The notes below the pieces were generated by a model. It saw only the letters and a list, made by a program, of their open reading frames with translations. It was not told where the DNA came from and ran no database searches. Source: Purshia tridentata (lineage: Eukaryota; Streptophyta; Magnoliopsida; Rosales; Rosaceae). From it: DNA of 21,196 nt. Shown here in pieces: positions 13,317 through 21,196 of this stretch (positions within the stretch are counted from its first letter, which is position 1; each line of letters begins with the position of its first letter). A program made the position numbers and the translations under genes. The DNA lies in the NCBI GenBank assembly GCA_003254885.1, contig QANT01008645.1, positions 1 through 21,196 of the forward strand. Direction: 5' to 3'.

Positions 13317-16151
13317 ATGGCCGCTATAGCGTCTTTAGTACTTTCGAGTGGCATCACATCGGCATTTTTGCAGGTTGTTCTTGACAGAATTGCAAATCTA
13401 GCTCTCAAAAAGATAGAGCTATTTCAGGGGGTGGATGAGAAGCTGAACAAGTTGGGAAGGACATTGCTGAAAATTCAAGCTCTTGTTGATGATGTTGAAA
13501 ACAAACATTCTATTCCCGAGGCTTGCCGAATTTTGCTCGAAGATGTCAAAAATGTTATAAACGATGCGGATGATTTGCTGGACAAGATTGATTTCGAATT
13601 GGCACGGATGAATGCTGGGGGCGTGCTTACCATAAGTGGGAACCAGGTACGTGACCTCATCCCTTTTAATTCCAATATACCATCTGAGGTAGAGGAGAAG
13701 CAGAAACAACTGGATGAGTTACTAAGAGAACTGGAGGGTTACTTTATGACAGAAGTAATCAAGTTCAGACAACCTCATCAAACTTTGGGTAGTGCTCATA
13801 GTTGTTCATTAGTTGATGAGTTTTCTGTAATTGGAAGGGGTGGGGACAAGGCAAATATCATGGAGATGGTTTTTTCTGAGCAACAAGAGGGAGAGAATGT
13901 TTCTGTTATTGCCATAGTGGGTATGGGAGGGATAGGGAAAACAACATTGGCTCAACTTGTGTACAATGATCCAGTTATGGATGAAAAATTTGATTTGAAA
14001 ATGTGGGTATCTGTTTCTTTAGACTATGATGTGCATTTGATTACAAGATGTATCATCGAGTCTGCTACAGAAAAGGTTTTCGAGTTGTTAAACCTTGATA
14101 CGGTTCAGATCAAATTACAAAAGATTTTGAGGGGGAAGAAGTTTTTACTTGTACTAGATGACATGTGGAATGAGAATCTTAGGAATTGGGATGTCTTAAG
14201 ATTGCCTTTCCGAGCTACAAAACAAGGGAGCAAGATTGTGATCACTACCCGAAGTGATATTGTTTCAACAATTGTTGCTACTAATCATGTCTATCATTTG
14301 CTTACTCTAAATGATTATGACTGTTGGGAAATTATAAAAAACAGAGCACTGCTAAGCAACAATCTTGATGGGCATATAAAGGTAGCAGAAAAGTGCAAAG
14401 GGCTTCCATTGGCGGCAAAAGCGATTGGAAGTGGCCTACATTTTAAATCAGTCGAGATAGAGTGGGATGCCCTGTTAAAATAAGAGCTTAGGGAATTGGG
14501 AGCACTTAAAAACCAAATCTATCCCTTACTTAAATTGAGCTATGATAATTTGCCTGCTTATTTGAAAAGATGTTTCACTTATTGTTCTATTTTCCCCCAA
14601 AATTACGAATTTGAAAGGGATGAATTGGTCCGATTATGAGCAGCAGAAGGGTCCATTGAAGCCCAAGGAACAAAAGAAATTGAAGAGATTGGAAAAGAGT
14701 ATTTTGATGAACTGTGTTGTAGGTGTTTATTCCAAATTTCAAATGATGTTACTCATCAATGAAGATATAAAATGCATGAACTCACCCATGATTTGGCTAG
14801 ATTAGTTTCAACCAACTTATGCTTTTGTGTGGAGAACAGTATGTCATGCTTCTTGCCATTATCTAGAAATGCTCGGCATTCATCTTTGCCTGAACAGAAT
14901 ATTCAAAAATCTGCATTGAAGTTGTTTTATGAGTATGAGAAGTTGAGGGCGTCTACGCTGCTTCCCAAATTTGCATCCAATCTTTATCAAGTCCCTCAGG
15001 AATTTTTTGAAAAGTTGCAATGCTTAAGGGTGTTGAATTTGAGTCGTAGTGCCATCATTGTTTTGTCTGAATCAATTGCAAAACTAATACACCTCCGTTA
15101 CCTCAATCTTAGTAATACCCAAATCAGAAAACTGCCAGACTCTATAGCATATTTATATGGGTTGGAAACACTTAAGCTTAAGAATTGTTGTGAACTTCTC
15201 GAGTTGCCTGAGAACTTAAAGAACTTGACGAAGCTACGACATCTTGACTTTGATAGACATTGCCAAATCAGTTTCATGCCAAAGGAGTTTGGGAAACTAA
15301 CAAGTCTCCAAACCACTCATGCATTTATAGTGGGAAGAGATGAAGGATGTCGAATTGAGGAACTTGAGAACCTGAGGTGCCTTCGTGGATCCATTTGTAT
15401 TAAAAATCTTGAGAATGTGTCAGATTCCATTGAGGCTAAGACTGCTATGTTAGACAACAAGCAATACCTAGACAAGTTGGAGTTGCAATGGAATGAAATT
15501 AGAGCTTAAACGGTTCATGATCAAGAAATTCTTACAAGCCTTAAACCTCATCTTAAGTTGAGAGAGTTACGAGTATCAGGTTACTGCGGTCCGATATTTC
15601 CAAATTGGATAGCTGACTCATCATTTTGCAAGCTTGTGAGTATTGATTTAGAAAAGTGTGAATTTTGTACACTCCTTCCTTCACTTGGTCAACTTCCAGC
15701 TCTCAAATATCTTCTCATTCAAGAGATGCAATCTCTGGAAGTCATGGATCATTTGTTTTGTGGGTCAACAGGTGCTTTTCCATCCTTAGAGGTGCTAACA
15801 TTACGTGACATGCCAGAGTTGCGAAGTTGGTCAGGAATAAATGAAAATGACATGCCTCGCCTTAAAGTGCTGAGCATTGATACTTGTCCAGCACTTGTCA
15901 CCCTACCTTCAATCCATTACCTAATTTCGCTTGAAAATTTAGAAATCAGTCGTTGCCCTCAACTTCAATCATTTCCAGTGGAAGGACTAGCACTCTCACT
16001 CAAATCTTTGATCATTTTGGAGTGTGACATTTTAAAGGAGCGGTGCAAGGTGAGAGAAGGTGGGGATTGGGAAAAGATCAGGTTGATCCCCAACATAATG
16101 ATTGATGATGAGGATATTCCAGTGGAAGACCGTGATATACAGGTCGTTTAG
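13317..16151 (+). pseudogene. CC-NB-ARC-LRR (CNL) NLR with four in-frame stops
   Basis: A single frame of 945 codons encodes a complete CNL. The Rx_N-type coiled coil starts at MAAIASLVLSSGITSAF and has the EDVID-like VINDADDLLDKID. Then come P-loop GMGGIGKTT (about residues 202-210), FDLKMWVSVS, kinase-2 FLLVLDDMW (final Trp, CNL type), GSKIVITTR, GLPLA and [15 protein letters not shown]. The MHD position reads MHE (about 486-488), followed by LRRs to about residue 930. Stops interrupt this frame at 14481-14483 (TAA, before the winged helix), 14637-14639 (TGA, where Trp is expected in LVRLW), 14760-14762 (TGA) and 15507-15509 (TAA, in the LRR). No frameshift is found. The first stop leaves a CC-NB-ARC protein of 388 residues that lacks the winged helix and LRR. 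Such a product could still be expressed, but full receptor function is not expected. Confidence 0.9.
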
Positions 16152-16340
16152 GCCCTAAAAAGGTACTTGACTTTGAATTGTTAACTGAAATAAATGGTTT
16201 TTGTTATTTATTATACCTTACTATTTATTTTGATAACCATTAGATGTTTGAATCGTTTCGAATTTAACTAATTTTCTTGAAAATGATTCCCAAAGAGGTT
16301 TCATTCAATTTGTCCAACATGTTTTTACACCAACAATCTC
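16152..16340 (+). other. 3' flank of the CNL pseudogene
   Basis: AT-rich sequence after the final TAG. A possible donor AAAAG|GTACTTG lies at about 16161, upstream of two acceptor-like sites (16400 and 16836). This is compatible with introns near or after the stop. No other feature is seen. Confidence 0.3.
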
Positions 16341-16480
16341 CATGACAGATAAAGAAATTGATTACATTTACATTCTTTTGTTTTTTGTGCGTTTGTGCAG
16401 GTAGATGAGATTCAAGGTGCTCCACAAAACATGTTTTACAGCAGGAATTTTTGACTGATCATATGTTGTTCTGTTTTTCC
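16341..16480 (+). repeat. Duplicated terminal-exon unit, copy 1
   Basis: A pyrimidine-rich stretch and TTTGTGCAG acceptor (ending 16400) precede 18 codons, translating VDEIQGAPQNMFYSRNF then TGA at 16452-16454. The unit is repeated with changes at 16787-16912. Upstream intron-like sequence is also shared (GATAAAGAAATTGATTAC against GATAAAAATATTGATTAT). It may be a C-terminal or 3'-UTR exon of the CNL gene; the CNL frame already stops at 16149. Confidence 0.5.
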
Positions 16481-16786
16481 TTTATTTCTATTATCTTTCT
16501 TCATGGGATATTCACTCAACAAACCCTCGTTCTACGATAGAGATTGATTGAGAACATTCCAGCGCAAGGACACAACAAACAGGTACTTAACATGGTATTT
16601 TAATCTAAAATCATTGGTTTTTTTGGCAATAAAAATATCATTGGTTTTCTTATATGTATATTGTTTCTTTCTGACCAGTTTTTTGTATTGACAAAAGGTT
16701 AGCGATTTTTACTAGATCCTGAAGTTTTCTTCTCTCTCTAACACACACAAGCACGATTGGTTATGTTAATTACTTTACAGCATCTG

Positions 16787-16980
16787 CATGGTGGATAAAA
16801 ATATTGATTATACCTTTGCATCCATATTTTGTGCAGGTAAATGAGATTCTGGGTGCTCCACACAGCATGTTTTGTCGCAGAAACTTCTTGTTGATTTTGT
16901 TATGTTTTCCTTGTGGGATCATTGAACCATTCCTGGTTCGAAACATCTTATTAAAACAATTTAAGATTTCCATGTTTTAA
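16787..16980 (+). repeat. Duplicated terminal-exon unit, copy 2
   Basis: This is the second copy, about 436 bp downstream of the first. After ATTTTGTGCAG (ending 16836) it translates VNEILGAPHSMFCRRNF and stays open for 47 codons to a TAA at 16978-16980. The acceptor, the reading frame and the GAP-MF-RNF pattern are kept in both copies despite base changes. This argues that the unit was once, or still is, a spliced exon. Confidence 0.5.
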
Positions 16981-17617
16981 TGTTCTGTCCTGGATTTTGT
17001 AATGTGTAACCTTTTATGGAAGTTGTTTGTAGTTTTTCCTGTTTTTAATGAAATTATGTTTCTCACAAAAAGAAAAATTATGTAAAGAGTTATTGTAATT
17101 TCATGTTTGACGTGTCTAGAAATTTAAGAGTTCTATGTATATATAATGAGTGTGCAGGTCGCTTCCGGTAAGACATTTGCAACACTACAAATATCGTCTC
17201 TGATCAATCCACATCTTATGCAGATACATTGGCTGTGCAAAATTTTCAAAAAATTTTATGATACCAATCAATTGGCACTCATTCGTTGCTTGGATTTAAA
17301 GCTTTAATGGCAATTCTATATCCTAAAATGATAAAACCTATTGAGAATGAAATAAAAACTGAAAAAGTTGATACAAGTTAGCTGCCTGTATTTGGAAAAA
17401 TTATTGGGTATATGTATTCGATCTATCATCACATGGTTTGACCAATTCAATTTGTAAGTAAGGGTGTTGTTGGACCACATATTTATATTTGTAGGGTATA
17501 GTATTAATAACATCTACTCATATTATTATATATAGGTTAGTTATACCATATGGCAGTATATCGAATATATAGAATAATTTCTTGTCTCTTTTACTTTTCT
17601 CGGCTAGCAATGTATGT
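16981..17617. other. Gene-free AT-rich interval
   Basis: No gene, RNA or strong repeat is seen. A GTGCAG at about 17154-17159 resembles the acceptors upstream, but the sequence after it is unlike the two terminal-exon copies. Confidence 0.45.
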
Positions 17618-17749
17618 TTATATTCATAATGTGATTAATGATGGAAACATTATTACAAAAAACAATAACATTGATTTGTAGAGTAGTTTATATCAAACAG
17701 GTAAAGCTCTGTAACATTTCAATACATGAAAGTAATATATATATATATA

Positions 17750-18116
17750 GGAATTCTCTTGTAGGATGCCTCATTGGCACCAACTCCCAAAGTTTTTCAA
17801 CAATCCAAAACGTCTATATTTTAGATTTTTATTCATAGATCACTCTTGAAAAAAATTAGCCAAATCGAAAATCATTTGCCTATCTAACTTTGATCAAAAA
17901 AATAAACGAACTAAAATTTTTGATAAAATCGTACATTTGTTTGATCAAAGTTAGACAGCTACATGATTTCCGATTTGGCTAAAATTTTGCAAGAATGATC
18001 TATGAATATATATCTAAAAAATAGACGGTTCGGATTGTTGAAAAACTATATGGTAGTGTGCACATGATATCCTACATTTAGTGTTAAATGTAGAATTCTA
18101 CAATGGAGAATTCCTC

Positions 18117-18156
<40 letters not shown>

Positions 18157-18178
18157 AATTCTACAATGGAGAATTCCT
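17750..18178. mobile_element. Long fold-back (MITE-like) element in a (TA)n site
   Basis: The left arm (about 17760-17898) and right arm (about 17940-18075) are reverse complements over roughly 135 bp. Shared blocks include GTAGGAT, GTTTTTCAACAATCC, TTCATAGATCA, TAGCCAAATCG and CTAACTTTGATCAAA. A loop of about 41 bp separates them. The outer ends are GGAATTCTC (17750) and GAGAATTCCTC (to about 18115), with a second copy of that right end at about 18153-18178. (TA)n tracts flank it on both sides. It has no coding capacity. TA-rich flanks recall mariner-like MITEs and the rice Micron elements that insert in (TA)n; the exact family is not assigned. Confidence 0.7.
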
Positions 18179-18182
18179 CTAT

Positions 18183-18214
<32 letters not shown>
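18116..18214. repeat. (TA)n microsatellites around a duplicated element end
   Basis: TA runs at about 18123-18153 and 18190-18214 flank a second copy of the fold-back element's right end (AGAATTCTACAATGGAGAATT). Each copy is followed by CCTCTATATACATA. The unit of end plus microsatellite has thus been duplicated. Open frames on the minus strand here are Tyr/Ile repeats and not genes. Confidence 0.7.
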
Positions 18215-18215
<1 letters not shown>

Positions 18216-18280
18216 ACAACAGCTAAATGTTCTATTATTCTTGAATACATCCTTGAACCTGCATGTTGCTGATAGTAGTA

Positions 18281-18510
18281 CATTCATGATGCGATTAATA
18301 ATGGGAAACATTATTACAAAAAAATAGGAAACATTATTACAAATAACGATATCAGCATTGATTTCTATTGCGCAGTTTACATCAAACTGGTAAAAGCTCT
18401 ATAACATTGCGATAAATGAAAATCACATTATATATGCAATTGGAAGTGAAGAAAGAAAATTCAGCTAATTATTCTATTATTCTTGAATCCCTGAACTGCA
18501 GGGGTGGTAC
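18281..18510. repeat. Direct-repeat copy B (no inserted element)
   Basis: It matches copy A in order: GCGATTAATAATGGG, AAACATTATTACAAA, ACATCAAACTGGTAAAA, GCTCTATAACATT, then AGCTAATTATTCTATTATTC and TTGAATCCCTGAACTGCAGG. Where copy A holds the fold-back element, copy B has only about 40 bp. The block GGAAACATTATTACAAA is itself doubled here (about 18303-18346). It lies just downstream of the SDR pseudogene's last exon. Confidence 0.65.
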
Positions 18511-18650
18511 AACATATGATGTTTATTTCTGTAAACTTCTTTTCCACCTAAATATAAGCTTCACCTAAAGTCTCACTTTATTCTCCTAACAATTGTGGAG
18601 TGAGACATTTTAATTTCCTCATGAATGTAACTGCACGGGGAACTGGGAAT

Positions 18651-20823
18651 TCAAAGGGAAGAGAAAATAGGAACACCTGGCAAGGAGATTCCTGCGTCAA
18701 CCACGAAAACATTGCCGGAGACATATTGAGAAGAGTCATGTATTAAATAACGAACCAGCGATGTCAAGGCTGGATTGGAAGTGCCAAATGTTCTTAACGG
18801 GACAAACTTTTCAACCACGGTGCGTAGCTAATCTTTTTGCATAAGTTTCTCTGTAATCTCAAACTGAAAAGTCCAGGTGATATTGCATTCACTCTGATTT
18901 TGTGTGCCCCCAACTCCACAGCCATAGCCTGTTAAACTTGACAAAAATCAGTATATATATATAGTTCCATTAACTCACTTGCTACCATGTATAGTAAATT
19001 AAGTACAGACCATAAGCATCCATAAATATTTAGAAAGTTCTTAGAATAAGTAATGCTAGTATATATTATGTTATAGGAATAACACTAAGTTGAACAAACT
19101 TCAAATATATTTGCTCTGTCTTTCTTGTACTTCTCATTCACTCTAGTTCTTTAAAAGTTAGTTTCAGGGGGTATTTATGCGGAACTACGTAGATTTATCC
19201 ATAAGGCCTCCAATTCGCATGCTATCAAGGTAATGTATATTTCTTGGCTCTAATCTCATCTCACGGTATGCTAAAATTCAATATTCCACAGTAAGATTAC
19301 ATATTGAATAAAACTAGGTGTAAGATTAGAAACTAAATTTAGTCATTTCACTATTATCCACATTAGCAGCCATATTAAAGTTTATATTTATTTATTTTCT
19401 AATATTATTATTAGTTTATTTGTTCCCAAAATATTAGATATTTGATCAAATTTTTTATATTCCGTATTTGTAGGATCCAATTTAGAATTAATTGGTTTAT
19501 CCTGATTGACTCTTCTAATGTTGCAAGATAAGCAAAGTATACAAAAAACAAAATTAATGATTAAGACCAAAAATTATCATGCAGAAAATAAGAGAAATAA
19601 ATAAAGTAAAAAAACAATATAAGAAAATATCCAGTTAAAGTACCATAAGAATATACCTAAATAAAATTCCATTAATAAAAGACAAATAAAATTCCATTAA
19701 TAAAAGACAAATAAAAATACCGAAACAACTTAGTATAGCCAACCAAAACAAATTAATATACCCACAAAAATTACCTAAAGAAATTAAGTACCTAAAATAG
19801 ATTTTTCGCCTACAGAAAATACCTAAAGGAAGTGTAAATAGAAAATAGCTACACAAAAGATCTAACTTAATGAAAATACCTAAAGTAAAAAACGTATCTA
19901 AATTAAAGAAATATATAAAAAAGGCCCAAATTAATAAAAATACAAAGATGGAAAAAGAGAGAGATTATAGAGATGGTAAAAGAAATAAAGAAATGCATTT
20001 TTATTTTGAATTTTGAATGAGATCAATTATCTTCATAAATGAATTGCGCCTAAAATATGAATAATAGATTTGATCATCAAAAATGTATATTATAAGAAAA
20101 AAAAATGAAAAATACTATTGAAAAAATTAATGGAATTTTATCTTTAATTTTTAAGTTTTTAACAATCAATAATAAAAATGATAATAATAAGATAAACTAA
20201 TTAATATATAATTTATTAGATTATTGAATGCTGACATGGGCTAGTCAAATGATTAAAGTTGAATCTTAAATATCAACCAGGTTTATATTAGAAAACTATC
20301 TTTCTCAAATATTACAATTTAATAAACCGTCTAATTTATCGTCTATCAATACCAGTGATCTCTCTTTTGGCCTCCAATCTGGTGTATCATGGAAGGACAA
20401 AACATATATAAATTGATTATCATCATGTTAGGGAGCTTGTAACCAATATATACTCGCGGTGTTGGTTAGCTTTAGTTGAGTGGTTGTTCTAGTTTACATA
20501 GATACACAACTTTTCAAGCTTTGTATGTTAATGACATTACTCTCTCTTTCATAAATGATAAACTTTTCTTTGTTTCTTTGAAAAAGATCTTACCTGTGCC
20601 AAGTTGTTTAGGCCAGTCTTTGAACTACTATATGCTGCAGCACCAAGCCAATTCCCACGTTGAAGACCACTGATAGAAGATATCATGATGACTGATCCAC
20701 CCTGATCTACATCACACATGCGTTGACAAACATATTTTGACACCAACCACGAGCCTGTTAGGTTCGTCTTCAAAACTTGATTCCATTCCTCTTCCTCCAA
20801 TTTTAATGAAGACCTCACATTAC
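18651..20823 (-). pseudogene. Short-chain dehydrogenase/reductase (FabG-like), last two exons; last exon broken
   Basis: The minus-strand exon 20594-20823 encodes GNVRSSLKLEEEEWNQVLKT, NLTGSWLVSKYVCQRM, SVIMISSISGL and AYSSSKTGLNNLAQ. This includes the SDR catalytic Ser and the Tyr-x-x-x-Lys motif. It splices in phase 0 (CAG|GTAAGA) over a 1665-bp intron to 18651-18928, which begins AMAVELGAHKIRVNAISPGL. That exon then shifts frame near the codons for GLF. The shifted frame reads EITEKLMQKD followed by TAG where a Trp is usual, then continues as [20 protein letters not shown] and [14 protein letters not shown], ending with TGA at 18651-18653. SDRs of this plant group resemble 3-oxoacyl-ACP reductases; the substrate is unknown. 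The NAD(P)-binding 5' exons lie beyond position 21196. The gene is probably dead, unless a sequencing error or alternative splicing rescues it. Confidence 0.82.
18929..20593 (-). other. Intron of the SDR pseudogene, with a perfect 25-bp tandem repeat
   Basis: Very AT-rich, with no exon seen on either strand. At 19659-19708 a 25-bp unit (AAATAAAATTCCATTAATAA plus AAGAC) occurs twice in perfect tandem. Across 19650-19900 the motif ACCTAAA recurs about seven times at irregular spacing. The size (1665 bp) is large compared with the exons and may include old insertions. Confidence 0.5.
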
Positions 20824-21196
20824 CTAAGGAAGATAGATACAAGTTAGTAAATCAAACTCATTTCTGTAAATTAAATTTAAACGTAGGGTTTTTCAATTTG
20901 AATCCCTGCAATGCATGAATTGCCAGAAGATTTCCTTGCCAAATAAAATTCTTATTAATGGTAGTCACCCTTTGATTAACCTCCTATATACAAATATATA
21001 TATATACCAGATTTAATAATAAATTCCACATGAAAGTTAGGCCAAAGGTATCTAACTAGAAAATTGAAAGAAGAAGAAGAAGCTGAATTTGAAAATTTGT
21101 TCTGGATTTTTGTATTGATCCTAACTAGATGATTGGTTCTAGAATCTAGATGACCTTTTATCTTCCAATTTAAAATGTTTATGTTCTTATAGAGCC
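20824..21196 (-). other. Upstream intron of the SDR pseudogene, right edge
   Basis: The 5' exon boundary at 20823 is a CTTCCTTAG acceptor on the minus strand. The exon starts with two bases of a Gly codon, so an exon ending in one extra base must lie further right. I see no exon between 20824 and the window end, only AT-rich sequence with a short (TA)n near 20995. Confidence 0.5.

Larger units (their letters stand above)
17618..18262. repeat. Direct-repeat copy A, split by a fold-back element
   Basis: The left part (17618-17745) contains GTGATTAATGATGG, AAACATTATTACAAA, TATATCAAACAGGTAAA and GCTCTGTAACATT. The right part (18215-18262) contains CAGCTAAATG and TTCTATTATTCTTGAATAC. The same blocks occur in the same order, joined by only a short sequence, in copy B at 18281-18510. 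Copy A is therefore an old duplicate into which the element at 17750-18178 and (TA)n sequence were inserted. Confidence 0.65.

Noticed and set aside
18084..18311. 75-codon minus-strand frame of Tyr/Ile repeats
   Set aside because: Translation of (TA)n microsatellite and duplicated element end.
18570..18608. Short inverted match GTCTCACT/AGTGAGAC after the SDR stop, as a terminator or RNA structure
   Set aside because: Arms of only 8 bp in AT-rich sequence are expected by chance, and plant genes do not use hairpin terminators.
20476..20673. 65-codon plus-strand frame
   Set aside because: It is antisense to the SDR exon at 20594-20823 and has no domain.

Overview
This window looks like nuclear DNA of a dicot, probably a woody perennial. 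It is AT-rich and has GT-AG introns, a Ty1/copia remnant, fold-back elements and minisatellites. It also carries TIR-type NLR sequence, which dicots have and grasses generally lack. One ambiguous base (position 130) suggests a draft assembly. I cannot name the species.

Layout: 1-545 is low-complexity or empty. 546-880 (minus strand) is a broken 3' fragment of a CC-NBS-LRR (CNL) gene. 1010-2584 is a 5'-truncated, mutated Ty1/copia retrotransposon that ends in a recognisable 3' LTR. 2890-9608 is the most interesting locus. It is a five-exon plus-strand gene model (about 1306 codons) that joins a TIR and a TNL-type NB-ARC, through an unrecognised linker, to a CNL-type winged helix and leucine-rich repeats. 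All splice phases agree and no stop interrupts the model. Its 3' end runs into a small inverted-repeat element (about 9556-9735). 9736-13316 has no gene but holds two minisatellites (47-bp units at 10507-10735; about 42-bp palindromic units at 10860-11330) and a purine-rich tract.

13317-16151 is a second plus-strand NLR, a full-length CNL whose single reading frame is interrupted by four stop codons and no frameshift. Downstream lie two diverged copies of a possible terminal exon (16401 and 16837). 17618-18510 is an old tandem duplication; one copy is split by a long fold-back element flanked by (TA)n. 18651-20823 (minus strand) holds the last two exons of a short-chain dehydrogenase/reductase gene. 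Its final exon has a frameshift and a stop, and its 5' exons lie beyond the right edge.

Together this is a decaying and recombining NLR cluster: three NLR-related units in two orientations, a TNL/CNL domain swap, and transposons at several gene edges. If expressed, the chimera would be an intracellular immune receptor pairing a TIR signalling domain with a CNL-type sensor LRR. That is inference from domain order; transcript data would be needed to show the exons are joined.
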